DNA from: Trichaptum fuscoviolaceum
Lineage: Eukaryota; Basidiomycota; Agaricomycetes; Hymenochaetales; Trichaptaceae
Reading direction: 5' to 3'
Length of the DNA: 64,000 nucleotides
Assembly (NCBI GenBank): GCA_910574455.1
Contig: CAJSYZ010000011.1
Span: 2,046,001 to 2,110,000, forward strand
Translations under genes and position numbers: made by a program
In this document: positions 47,569-59,989 of the stretch, one piece after another
Layout: every line of letters starts with the position of its first letter
Position numbering within the stretch: the first letter of the stretch is position 1
The notes under the pieces: model-generated
Told to the model about the DNA's origin: nothing
The model's database searches: none
What the model saw: the letters and a program-made list of their open reading frames with translations, nothing else

Positions 47569-47805
47569 AGATAGTGTAAGGCACTACCACCACAGTCTTT
47601 CTGCTTTCTCCTCAGGCTTTCACCATTATCTTAATGACCACGGCAAATTACCTTTGTACTTGTTCGTCAAAGACACATGTGTCTTCTTTGTGTACGCCTT
47701 AATGTTCTGATACGAGATTTTAGTATATAAAGCTGAATGCTGCAGAGTTTGTTTGTACCATTATCACTTTTCACCTCATCGTTGCTGCTTCTTACCACAT
47801 ACACA

Positions 47806-48262
47806 ATGTCCGAGGCTTCTTTGCCGCTGAACTGGAAGCCTAATTCAAAGACGAAATCGTACTCCGGAGCCTGCCATTGCCGGAAATTCGTCTACAAGTT
47901 CGACCACCCAATCATCAATGGGAGCACCGAGGCCGTGACATGCAACTGCAGCATATGCACTAAGAAAGGAGGAGTTTTCTTGTGAATTCATATGCGTATG
48001 CGTACTCCAGCAAAAATCCTGACTGTTCTGGTTTCATGATAGATATACGCCGGAGACTCGCTTCCGCTTCGTATCCGGGTCGTTTAAAGAGATATCGACA
48101 TATACGTTCGGGAACCATGCGATCAAGCATCATTTTTGTCCGAGGTGCGGGTGCAACATCGTCGGGAGTGGCTGGGGACATATTGGAGTCAATGCCAGAT
48201 CCATGGAGGGAATCGACGTATCGACACTACGGCTCAAGTTCCATGATGGTGCTAGCGTCTAG
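47806..48262 (+). CDS. GFA/CENP-V-fold zinc protein
   Basis: Two exons: 47806-47981 and 48043-48262, phase-correct, 131 aa. Zinc-ligand pattern of the glutathione-dependent formaldehyde-activating (GFA, MSS4-like) family: GACHCRKFVY, then VTCNCSICTKKGG, then HHFCPRCGCNIVG, followed by GVNARSMEGIDVSTLRLKFHDG. Family members bind zinc through these cysteines; the founding enzyme helps condense formaldehyde with glutathione, but most fungal copies have no known substrate. Complete in length for the family. Its stop lies only 67 bp from the stop of the convergent dioxygenase gene. A TATA-like TATATAAAG occurs at 47723-47731. Confidence 0.87.
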
Positions 48263-48329
48263 TCCAGTCTCGGGGTCTTCTTACCTTCACATTGAGGGCC
48301 TTTGTATTCTTAGCATTTTCACTAATCCT

Positions 48330-51300
48330 TCATTTGGTTTGATTTAGAAGAAGGTTCCGCTTATTATAAACATGCATAATTCTTGTAGAGCGATACTGTA
48401 GAAGTCCGATGTAGCATTTCTTAAGGTAGTCCATAATGTTAGAGCTCGTGATGTTGAGGAGGTCGAAGGTAGGATACTTTTATGGGTCATACTGGATTAT
48501 CAAATTAGATTAATTGAGCGTGTTAATTGCGTGCATAATCTCACCTGAACAAGCATAGCTGCAGGGAAAGGAGTTACACGACTCTTGAAATCTAGATATG
48601 ACACCTCTGGTGCACCGTGGACCATTTCAACGATGCTAAAGCGTTCGACAATTAGTAGATGACGCGGTGCAAGTGCCCGACATACATACCCAGTAAGTGA
48701 CCCAGACTCTCCGGCCGCTCTCCCTAAATTCTTAAGCTTGAAAATGGCTCGTAGAACACGAGGAATAGTCTACGAAGGGCGATCAGTCTTTGACAAATAA
48801 ATGATTCAGGTCATGAACATACAGCTTGGAACAGCGCCGAATCAGTGAACCTAAAAGAAAGAACTTTAATTTCATGGACTGGTTAACAGCAATTTGCTAA
48901 TAACACACCCGTAATCGACCATTCCAAGAATACCGTAGTGAGCGGCGTCGAAGTTAGGTTCGGTTGCATTGTTTCCGAATACAGTGCTCTACAAGGGTGG
49001 GCAAAGTCAGCCGTCAGTTCGCCAGAGTATTTCATTCAGTCTTACATCGAGGTTAGCGTTTATGATGTTACAATAGACAGGCTGTCCGACATTCAATACA
49101 GCCCCTTCGAGTTTAACTTGCTTCTTTGCAGTTCGGGTGATGCTCGGTACAGGTGGATTAAGGCCTACAATCGGATTAAATCAGTAGCGTAGTGGAGGAC
49201 CATGAGCAGTCACGTCACTTACGGAGTGCTTCGCGAGCATACTTGTAGATTTGGGCATCAGACTGCGTGCCTGTTGTCAGAGCCAACTGCGCTAGCTTCG
49301 CCCGAGCTTGCTCCTGGTCTTCGTGCAGGAAGAAATCCACCACATGTACGATCGCCTTGGAGTAGACCGCTGCGGTACTAATAGCCGCCGCAAAGACGCT
49401 GGCAGCTATCGTCTTGATGTTATGACCAAGCTCAGACGAGAGTACCTTGCCCAGAAAGAGGTCGCTGAACGATCTCTCTCCTGTGTACCACTGCGAAACT
49501 GAGTCTGTAACTTTCGCCAGCTAAGCCAAAGGTGAGGTCAAGAATACGATGAAGACGGAGGCATAACCTACGATACTGAAACCCGAAAGCCGTGCAAGAT
49601 GCCCCTCAATTGTAGCAAGAATAAACTCCGCCGCCTTAGCTGCCTTCTCTCGCAGAACCCAGTCGAGATATGGGTCGGTGTTTAAGAACACATAGCTAGA
49701 TGCGGATGTCAGAAAGCTCGCTTTATTACAACTTGTAGTTCAACTCACTTGCAAATATTCGCGAACTGTTCGTGAAGCTCAACATCACGGAATGCACCGT
49801 GAGGGGTTTGGGCAGTCTTGATTGGCAATCCAAGGAGCTCCGTGGAGATGAAGTAAACGGGAACGAGATTTATAACATCCTTGACAATATCGACATGCAG
49901 GTGCGACGATCCGAGGTGAGGAACAGATTTCTCCTTGAGGAGCTTCTCGGTTATATGCCCAAAGAGTCCACTGTACCGGCCCTCCTTGTTGAAGCCATCC
50001 AGAATTGTATTAACCTTTTCAATTCTCTCGTGAGTCGTCACCGAAAATTCGAAGCATAAAATTACTCACCAGTTGCACGTCAACCTTTGCACCTTTCGTC
50101 AACTTCATGAGCTTCTTGTCATATCCGTCATCAAAGAGATCTTTGCGTTGCAACACGTCCTGAACGGAGTTGAAGTCTTGTATGACCTTGACCGGTTGTG
50201 GGGCGGGTGGACGAGTGAAGGTGTATTTCGATACAGGGTTATCCACAAGTTTCGACAGATAGCCCTTCATAGTCTGAGGCACCATGAAAGGGAAATGCGC
50301 ATAAGCCGATCCGGGTGGGTAGTAATCCGGAAGAGTTCGATAAAGAAGGCGCGTAAGCATTCCGCCGTAAGAACCGTCGTTCTCTAGAGGATAGCAGTCT
50401 TGATAACCCCAGGATGTCAAATTGTAAACTGTCGTATATCATGCACATCAGCCTCAGTAAGTGATGCTAATACTAATGAACAAACCTGTGAACTCCGTTG
50501 TGAGGAAAGGATCTCCCCTCACCAGAGCGACAGCGTCTGATAGGATCGCCCTGGAGATAGTGTAGCCTGGGCAGAGACCAGCGCCTGGCATAGGAGTCTT
50601 TGCCTCTTCCGCTTGCATGCCGACGTGAAGCTCAAGGTTATCAATGTGGCCGTACAGCATTTCCGCCGCTTTCTAAGGCACGTTTAGTGAAATACGAAAG
50701 GACAGAAGGCCAGACTCAACTCACTGCGACGCTAGGATCCGGATTCCATTGCTCAAATGTTTCGTACGCTATATATAGATCAGACTTAGAACGAGCTCCG
50801 GCTATCGAGCTTTACTTACGTCTAAGACCCATGAAAGACCTGAATTCATTCATCTGTAGCATAAGCAAGTATCAACTGCCGGCCTCGCACAGTTTCAAAG
50901 CAAAAACGAAATCACTGACCGTGCACGTACCCCACCTGCGCGCTTGCTCGATGCCCATTACTTCCACCACGCGCAGAACCTCGGGAATGCCCCGCGCCTT
51001 GAAGGCACTCGCGCTTGCCTCCGTCGCGCTTTGGAGAAGGTTTGCAAGGTCACCCGAATTGAACGCATTCGTCTTGGGATCGCGTTTAAGACTGTGTTGG
51101 TTATCTCTTTAAGTGTACTGGAATAAGACATGCTAGAATAACACTGACTTTCCGAAAGTCCATTCGCGAACATCAGCCGGAACTTTCCTAGCAACTTGAG
51201 CCAAAGTTGTTATAAACTGGTCGACCGTGATCTGAAAGAAGAGTCAATGATCAGTTTCGAACCGACTCGAATAAGGAACACATCTGCCCTTGACTAAAAC

Positions 51301-54300
51301 TTACCGACTTGAAATCTTTAGTATCGAAGACACTTTCAAAAAGTTCCTCCGTCCACTCCGTATCTGGTTTGCTGAGTGCCGCATGCCAGCGGTACAAGAG
51401 ATTGAACTCTACTGACACGACATTGCCCTGTCCACGAGGGGAGACTTCGTGGTCGAGCTCCCTAGAACCCTGAGATACAAAGACAAACCTTTAAATCCGA
51501 CATTATACTAGCACAGATATCTGATTAGCTCACCGCAAGCGGGTCCAACCTCCAGTCCGACCCGTCCCTAACAAGACCCAAGATAGCGCCTACGTAGTCA
51601 CCAAGGATAACTTGCATGAAGAAGCCACAGTTCACAAGACGAGTACGTTCGAAGATTTCATCGTCCTGTTTCAGGCGCTCTGTTTCGTCTGTGATCTTCT
51701 CGGGGTCACTATACGTGCCCCACTCGTCAATTGCGAGCAACTTAGTAGCTATATACTGTTATATTGGTGAAGAGACGTCAGTAAGGCAGAGCATTCAGAA
51801 TTATGACCTCCACTCACGTTGTGATTCCTGCAGAAGAGGATTAACAACGCGCAGACATTGGGCGGCATGAAAAGGAGACGCGAATCCGCAAACACGTCGT
51901 CCCAAAGCCTCCCAGTTCCATCCTTCCTGCGCACCTTATCCAGATCCGCCTTCGAATTCCCGTAAAGCGGGCTCAAGTCCAAGTAACTAGACGTATTATT
52001 GATAGAATTGACGGTATGATTCGTGTTAAAGCAGGAGTGGATGACCAAGTCTGCGAACGTGAAGAAGAGGGAGGAGATGCCACCGGGGTGGGTGGCAAAG
52101 CCGTCCTCGTCCGTCTTGGGGAGCTTGGTGTCACCCTTGGCGTTCGGACGGCGCATTAACAGTTCGTCGAACACTAGTCCCGCATCGGGCAAGGACTGAC
52201 GTGAGATGGGCATAATGGGCGGGACGGTGCGCGCATATGGTGAACCGGCCTTGCCCATGTCCGGGTATAGCGGATTGTATCCAGAACCGTCAGCGGAGCG
52301 TGCAGCATACGGAACCGCAGCTGCATCATACGTCGAGGGATGAGCCGAAGGGGGCGGTTTGTACGCAGAGGATGTCGGTAATGATCCGTTAGGTCCATTC
52401 ACGGCATTTGCTCCATTAGCGCTCGCTGCGGCACCGTTTGATCCGTTCTCAGTGACCTTTGCATCACCATTAGTAGCCGAGCCACCCCAAGAAGCTAAGG
52501 CTGAGGAAGGCTTGTAGCCAGGAGGGAGGGGGATATATGCGGACGGCGGGTGCGGCAGATCCTTGAACACTGCACATCCAAGAAGTAAAGTCAGCAAAAT
52601 TGCACTAGTATGATTACTATGACCATTGAAAATATTGGATAGGAAAAGCAGAAAAGTGGAGAAGTAAAAGGGGGAAGGGCAGAATTGAGGCCAGTCGATA
52701 GAACGGACGAGCTCTGGCTTTTTTTGACCATGCCACCTTCATGCCGTTCGGTCCTGAGCACCGCTGCTGCACTCTACATTAGCAAGCCAAAAGCTTTCAG
52801 GCGCCGCACAAGCAACCAGCCAGATCCCTGATCTCGCCGTACAATCCCCGAACGCCTGTATCGGGCTGAAGCGGGGTTGGTGGGCAACATGCTAACTTTA
52901 GTAAACGTCGCCTGCCACAAGGTACGAATGGAGGTCGCGAACCAGTGGGATACCCTTGCATCAAACGCCAACGCATTTACGGCAGAAAGTAGGTAAATGC
53001 AAAATTTAAAGTTGGTTGACGATCCACCGGCGTGTATGAAACAAGAATGTATCGCGATTGTGGCGCATACACATACACGCATTTGAGCGGTGAACATGAA
53101 ATGAAAATCGCCACTAAGAGTTGTGCACAAAGAACTCGCACACTTCCCGCATGAAAGCATGAAAGCATCGGAGGAAGGGATGGAGACAGACAGACGGAAT
53201 ATGCAAAGAGTCGGACATTACTCACAAACGTCAATAACAAACACCTGCAAGCGCTTTGCAAACTCGCTGTCCTTGGGCGAGCGCGACATGAGAACGAGCA
53301 GCTTCTCCAGGAGCATCAGCCGATCGTCCAATCCTACACCATTCAAGTTCTTGGCCGCATCAATGTACGCAGGCTGTTATTGAAGCGCATTCCGTCGTGA
53401 TTGGTGAGATTGTCGAATATCCCGAGCGAGAAAGCAGGTGCATATATGCAGGTTTTTTCGGAACGAAGGTCGGTATGGGTCAGGCGAAGAAGGGCGAATT
53501 AAACAGCGCGTTGCCATTGACCAATGACGTCATAACAGGGCAAAAGCATAATGTCGGAGGGGGTCCAAGGCATGGTGAGCCAAACCCATTGCAGACACCG
53601 TCCAAATACATTGTGAGCATTGATTCGACACCGTCATTGGGATCGAGATAGTTCATTCATAAGAATCGTTTAAGTGTGGGGTAAAGCGCGCGGAGGACGC
53701 ATGTTGAGGAACGAGGCATTGAGGCGGTTATAGAGGACAGTTTTCATCAAGGTGGGTGACAGTAATGCAGGGACGCGAGTACGAGGTGCGAAGCGAAACC
53801 AACAGGAGAGGCGAACAGCGAAGGGCGGCAAGAGTTGTCGTAATCGGAGCATATATGCATATATGTAGAAGAGCAAACGGAAGCAAAAGCATAGTCAGCG
53901 TCTAATCTTCATTTAAGGACATATGAACGACGAAATGAACTCCGGAGTCGAGGAACGAAAGCGAAAGAAGAGATCTCCGGATCGAAGGAGGCAGAACTTT
54001 AAGAAAGAATAACGAGAAGAAGTAAGGAAGCGGAAGTAAATGTAGAAATGAATGAAAGCCTCGTGGTACGAACGACCTTGCACAGGACTGGCAGACACCA
54101 AGCATTTTGAGGTCCTCTCGGAAGAGAATGGGGATTTCGAAGACCAAGCAACGAAGCGAATGTGAGACCTTTTTAGTGGGTCAGAAACACCTGGTATGCA
54201 GCTAAGCTTAAGCGCTGGCACGGAAGGCGGTGGGTGGGTAGACAACACCCATTGTTGGTACCATTAGTGGCTCTGCACTTGTACGTCGCCGCGGTTATTG

Positions 54301-55146
54301 CACAAGTGTGAGTGTCTCGCGATATAGATGCATAACGCATCGCCCACCCTAAAGGAGCTTCCGAACAATAACAGAATATCCCGGACCCGGTGGTCAACGT
54401 CGATCTACTCGCTATACGCGACAATTTCAAACAGCCCGGCACCGAGAGCGCCGCTGCCACTCGCGTCATCATCAACCGGCTAACCCGTAGCCGTATACAT
54501 CGACCACTGCAGGCACGAGTAAACGCACACTTGAGAACGTTTGATATCGCGCGCTCATCACCCAACCCCATCTGAGTCCGTCCATTTCCCTCATGCACAC
54601 CTTGCTTTTGTTGCGAGAAATGCAATCTCATCATAAATTTCTCCTTCCGTGCAATCTGCGATGATTGATTGCGCGGGCGCGCGAGCAACCATCATGTATG
54701 GGCGATGCAATTGCATGCCACCTCCAGTCGGGTGGCACGCATATCGAGTGTCGCCTTTTCTCTGCCATAGCAAAGCTCCGCCCCCACTTTGTCCATGGCT
54801 CTCGAATGGAGCAAGAAACCGCCGTAGCAATTCGCAAGTATGAAGCCAAGAGGGAGTTCATGAAAAAAAAAGCAAGCAAAGAATGGACACGCACCAAATC
54901 CTCCAAACGAAAAGCCGGGCCCATCGTGGCCGCATTCTGCACGTCCTGGGCGCTGCGTTTGAGGAGGGGCGGGAGGCGGTAGATTGCGCCGCCAGGGCCG
55001 TCCTCGGTGAAGAGGGCGCGGCTGGATGAGAGAGACGTGAAGGCGGATGGCGTAGCGCCGTGCGCGTCGACAGGCGCGGCGGTGCGCGCGACGAAGTCAG
55101 CGGTGGACGCGACGCGTGCGGCCAGGCTGGCGATGATCTGGGACAT
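48330..55146 (-). CDS. Ppo-type fatty-acid dioxygenase (linoleate diol synthase family) with P450-like domain lacking the heme Cys
   Basis: About 20 exons. Exon 1 55146-54895, exon 2 53373-53226 and exon 3 52569-51818 join in phase to give ...FRLEDL, PAYIDAAKNLNGVGLDDR ..., FVIDV, LFKDLPHPPSAYI. Heme-peroxidase domain: YARTVPPIMP, LVIHSCFNTN (probable distal His), NTSSYLDLSPLYG, RLVNCGFFMQVILGDYV, VSVEFNLLYRWHAALS (catalytic Tyr and proximal His), IEQARRWGTCTMNEFR, LTSWGYQDCYPLENDGSYGG. C-terminal P450-like domain: VDIVKDVINLVPVYFIS, YVFLNTDPYLDW, VFAAAISTAAVYSKAIVH, YAREALRGLNPPVPSITRTA. Where the thiolate loop should be, I read HYGILGMVDYGFTDSALFQA and no Cys. A low-complexity Ala/Asn/Gly/Ser/Pro insertion (about 90 residues) follows PPSAYI. 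Such enzymes oxygenate linoleate to 8- or 10-hydroperoxides, precursors of psi-factor oxylipins. The last exon is 48476-48330. Confidence 0.88.
53374..54894 (-). other. Unusually long (1.52 kb) first intron of the dioxygenase gene
   Basis: Bounded by a GTGCGT donor and an AACAG acceptor; both junction phases are 0. It contains a TATA-like GCATATATGC near 53440-53450 and a leader-like stretch just before exon 2, so an internal promoter is possible. Open frames at 54173-54688 have no recognised domain. No repeat family or transposon end was recognised. Confidence 0.55.
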
Positions 55147-58100
55147 GTGAGCGCGACGAGTGTCTGTCGGAGGTGTTGGTGGGGGACGGAAGCAAAAGCA
55201 GGAGGGGGTGGAAGTGGACCGGAGTGGGCTCTTATATACGGATGTGCATCTTGCAGAGGATTATGTTGTAAGTTGTTGAGGCATAAGCGGAATAGCGTAC
55301 ATGTACAGTGTTAGAGTTCGAGGGACCACGTCCATAATGAGTTACCGGCTTGCACACACGACCATCGGGAATCATTCATCTAGCGCCCGCTCGGGTGTGT
55401 TCTGCTTGCGGCTTTTTGCACCAGGGAGAAAATAAACGCACTGGGAACTCTGAGGTTTACATTCAGAAAATAAGGAACATGGGCACTGATAGTAATAGGA
55501 ACGTACCTTTCACCGATGCTACTGTCTTCATACTAACTATTCCCCTGGCCCTGTCGTCCGTTCGCATCTTGGCTCAAAACCGCTTGAGCAAACGAGCTAA
55601 GAGGAAAAGGGAAGATGTATACACAGGTATGCGGCGTGGCAAGGACATGGAAGCTAATGAAGCCGAAGCCGTAGATAGGCCTGGCGGCGAACGCGTATTT
55701 TTGACGCGCCGCTTTTCCTTCGAGGCAGCCACCAGTGTCAATAAGTATTCACTTATTCGATGCAGCCGTTTGGATACGAGTCTACTCAGGCTGTCGCTTC
55801 AAGTTCGTCGCTCCGCCTATAATCCTTTTATGCCAATATGCTTCTGAGGTGTTTTAAGGTTCCGTCGACTCGGTCTGCGACAGTTCTTGTACCAGGGCTG
55901 GTATGATGTTGGCGCACTGGCTTGGCAGTGTGCGTCCCTCCTAAACATGCCAATCGAGGTGGTCATATTGAAATTGCATCCTCCTTCATTGCTCCAGAAA
56001 GCCGCAAGCGCAGACAACTGAAACCTTTGAACCGCGCTCATCACAACACTATAAGCGCCCACGAGCGCCCATGAATAAAAAGCCTTCCGATCACGCATCA
56101 TTCCCCTTGCATCAAGACAATTAAACAAAAGCTTAACATCGAAAACATCTGATATAGGTCTGGAGGGATAGACGGCGCGTTGCGGCCAAGAAGTCCAGTG
56201 ATTAGGGACTCATATACAAATCTGTTGTTCGCAGTTCTGGTAGCCATATATTATTATCGACCGGTACGTGAGTGAACAAATACCGCTGCCCACCAGCGAG
56301 CTCACTGCCTCCATTTTGCTCGCAACATAATTACATGTATGTGCATCAGACGAACATCCTGGGTACCCGATCGATCCCGGGCCAGTTCAATTAGCTCAGC
56401 CCACACCAGTCGATCCGCAAAGCAGAGCACCACTATCAGCCGATTCAGTGCGCCCGCCTCAATCTCAATCACTAGTGTCCGAACCTCCGCTAACACCGGG
56501 CCAGGTCGTCATAAACTGTCGAGTATCGGGTTTTGAGTTACCGAGCGGCTCATATCCCCATCGTCCCAGGCTTCTATGTGAGATCCATCGAGCGCGAGCG
56601 CAGCTGCAGTTGCGGCTGCCTCAATCGACGACAAGCAGCTCGATCTGAAAGTCTCCTGGCCAGGCAGCCCAGCGCCTAACAACCAATCGCAACTTGAAGC
56701 TACAACATACGTAGTAATTGTCAATCAATTCCGGTCTTGAGGTACGAAACCAGCCGGGGACTTTACAGCCATCCGGACCTTCGTTCTTCCGCCTTCACGT
56801 ACGTACCGTAACGAACGTACATTCGCTGGAGCTACCTCCGCAGACCGTACTGAAAGTAGTCGACCGTCTGCAAGAACATAGAATATTCAGAAAGAAGGTA
56901 CGCATGTCATATATTTTACCGCAGACATTTCCCCCTCCCCTCCTGAGATCAGCACATAGTAAGTCTTCCACGACAACTTAGCACCAGCTCCGAGCAGGTC
57001 GGCTCGCAGAGTCAGCAGTACTATTGCACCAGAATCGCGCATTCGACAGTCGCAGGCCGCGGATCGGATTAAGAAGCAGTAAGAGGATCCAGGGAGTTGC
57101 AAAGATGTCTAGAAGAAGCAAAGTTGATCTCACCATCTGAACGATCTGGGGTGCATACTCTACTGGTCATGGCGCATATCAGGTATGCCAGGGTTGCCTA
57201 CACCACGCAACGGTTGATGGCTTGTAAATCGTGTAAGATGACTCGAAGTCGAGCCCAAGTCGTGTAGGCCATTAGGGTCCAAAGATACTAAGGTATGAAC
57301 CCGGGCAACACCTCATCAACGAAGCACTACGCGCGATTCATCCGGACATTCGTCAAAACGCTTCGGCATCATATGTTCCATCGCTCCCAGCCCGAAATCA
57401 AGAGCATATCAGAGTAAACCGAGCTTTATTATGTCCCTACGAACGGGTGAGGTGGTCCTTCGCGTGAATAATCATAATTTCGCGGGCACAGCTAGAGAGA
57501 TAAAGGCCGCAACAGCAGCCGCTATCAGCCACTGCAGCAACGCAACTCAGAACGTTTGAATCACATACACATTGGACAGATAGTCCTCAGCACAGAGCGA
57601 AAGCTCATTAGGGCCATTCCCAGGGGATGGTTTCCATTCAGAATCACAGGCCGCCATCTTCTTTATCACGCTTCAGACCCAGCTTGCCTTCCAGAAATTG
57701 CCGAGATCATCAAGTGTCGCCCAATCACCGAGTGAACGAATGGGGGTGGAATGTGAGTAAAATCCGTTAGCTAATTGTAATAATACAGTGCCCGAAATAA
57801 TAATACTCACCGCAGCTGCGATCTTCGCAGCGTCCTTGATCTTTTTGCACTTCTCCCTCACACACACTCCCTTCGGTGTTCCCAGTGAGCCCATACTATC
57901 AAGTAACGCCTTGCGTATTTGAGTAATTCCGAGTTGTTGTCAAGCCCATTACTATGTAAAACAGAATCTGGGTTTTAAGAAACTTACTTCAGACCAAACT
58001 TCTCTCTTCGACCATCTTATTGAGGAAGCAATAAGGCCCTTCCCCTTCATGCTCTACCCGGTCGACATAGTTGCTAAGGGCGAACCAGTAGAGATGTTCA

Positions 58101-59655
58101 AGATGCTTGAGCTCGACGACAGGAGAGGTTGTGCATGACGCATAGGGCACGAATACCACTATTTCCCCAAAAGTATGTTCTCATTGCTGAATTATTCAGC
58201 GCTCCATGATATGCCACTTGGTGCGAGACCGCGCGTAGTGTGTGCGACGAGTCTTCATGACTTGTTCGTCGTCGCAGACGTTAGGATAACTTGGTGTTTA
58301 TCGACAGCACTTGAACGTGAACTTGAATAGGTTACGTAAGACTTTCAAGTTAAGAAGTTGGAGTCGTTCTTTGCATCTGAATCGTCACGGTCCAGGCTGC
58401 TTTCTCTACAACAGCGCCATGCCCTTTGTACAGACTCTGTTAAGGAGTTCAGTATCAAGTCATCGATGAGACTCACCATTTTTCAGGAGACGTTTTGGTC
58501 CAAGATCAAACACGACGAACCAGTTATATTAGGTTTACCACTCATTAGGGATGAGGCAAGAATCAAGATGATGGAAGTACGCAAAACCGCCGCTCAAAAT
58601 GCCGTCCTCCACCTTATAATCGCTCGCAACTCACCTGCCTTCTTAGAATTGCGGCCGAGTACGGGTCGCACTGCTCTTCTTTCCCATGACATACGGCCTT
58701 CCCTCTTTGCGCTACGATATTTCTTACATTTCGTCAGCCAGGCAGCCACGGACGACATGTAATGACCGACATCATGTGTAGCCAGTGTCAGTAATATTTC
58801 AACAGGTACATCAGGTCGGAACATTACTAGTGGTGAGCTCTCCTTTTCAATGGTTTTAACCCGTACATGATTAACCTGATCTCACAGCCAAATATTATTT
58901 CCTGGGCTGTGATCTTATCGTTTTATGCCGAAAGTTCAATCTACTGAGCTGCTGGTATCTCTAAGGTCCCGACGATAACAGGTGTCTGTTCGTGTACTAA
59001 AAATCAATGACACACAATGTACGTGCCCTGGTTTCTGAAAGATTCCATATAGACTCAATGAAAGCAGACCTCTTTAACGACGGCCTCCCTCATGACTTCA
59101 GATTTTTAGATGCTTCTAACGAATACATCACATGCATAGCAATATGCCCGAGGGACCCTTCAAAAAGAGGAAGCTATTATCTTTGTGTACAGTATGCGCC
59201 TCTGTTCCAAATACACTACAAATTAACAGAAATTATTGACAGGATATTCATACTAGACATAAGGACACGGGATACTAAGGTCATACTGGGCTGATATGCT
59301 TGCAATTGCGTCATAACTGATAGGCGTCAAAGTGACTGAGGAGATAAACGCTCAAATTTAACGAGACTTCATGTTCGGCAGATGACTTGAAGTCGTACCC
59401 AGATAACACTATGATAAACCTTCTACGACTTTGTAAGTGCGTCTTGATTGACAATTGTTCCGGACCGTAAATCACAACACACTCGATAATATTCTGCACA
59501 GACATCAAACAGCATACAAGACTCGAACATATGGATATGCAGACTCCACGCTATAATATCAATTCACTCATAACCACTTGTTTCCATTCTCGAATCGACC
59601 GTACCCCTTCCTGTCAAGGCTGGCATACAGGCACCATCCAGATCATGTTTACCAT
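55147..59655. other. Gene-poor region upstream of the dioxygenase
   Basis: Short frames without recognised domains: 55350-55847 (plus), 55817-56128 (minus), 57673-57894 (minus, MGSLGTPKGVCVREKCKKIK with a possible GTGAGT donor), 58358-58762 (plus, 134 aa) and 59007-59294 (plus, 95 aa, FHIDSMKADLFNDGLPHDFR). The last two might be exons of something lineage-specific. I cannot link or identify them. The first few hundred bases right of 55146 presumably hold the dioxygenase promoter. Confidence 0.45.
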
Positions 59656-59989
59656 CTACTGGCATGTCTGCGTGAACATTGAACAGAGTTAGTATGGGCA
59701 TTCTGAAGGTAATATCGAAGATTCATAATGCACTTACTCCGATAGGGAGTGAGATCGTAAACCCGAGGATGGTGATGGTGCTAGCATGGCACGTCTTTGG
59801 GGCGGTGCAAGTGATTATAGTGGGGGTAGGAATAGGGAGAAATGTGGTTATAAATGATTCAGCTTTGGCGAGCGTAGACCCAGGCGAGACGCAGACGGTC
59901 GGAATGGTCTGACGCTTGTCGACCGGTGCAGGGTTCGCAGCGACGGCAGTCGCAAGAGCGAGAGTGATTATGGCGACGAACGACTTCAT
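59656..59989 (-). CDS. Small secreted four-cysteine protein (87 aa)
   Basis: Exon 1 59989-59738, intron 59737-59668 (GTAAGT...CGCAG), exon 2 59667-59656 encoding only Thr-Cys-Gln and stop. The N-terminus MKSFVAIITLALATAVAA is a clear signal peptide, followed by a Pro-rich pro-segment and a Lys-Arg (Kex2-type) site before QTIPTVCV. Four cysteines remain: TVCV, IITCTA, KTCH and the final TCQ, which the tiny second exon supplies. The wording STLAKAESFITTFLPIPTPT and LGFTISLPIGTC resembles a small secreted family common in Agaricomycetes genomes. Function unknown; effector or cell-wall roles are speculation. A TATTTAAG box lies about 110 bp upstream. The intron-less reading would lose the last Cys and run on for ten different residues. 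Confidence 0.8.

Noticed and set aside
48960..50450. Plus-strand frames opposite the dioxygenase gene
   Set aside because: The minus strand is covered by consecutive Ppo exons with matching phases.
54173..54688. 171-aa minus-strand frame inside the long first intron of the dioxygenase gene
   Set aside because: The flanking exons join perfectly without it and it has no domain; treated as intron.
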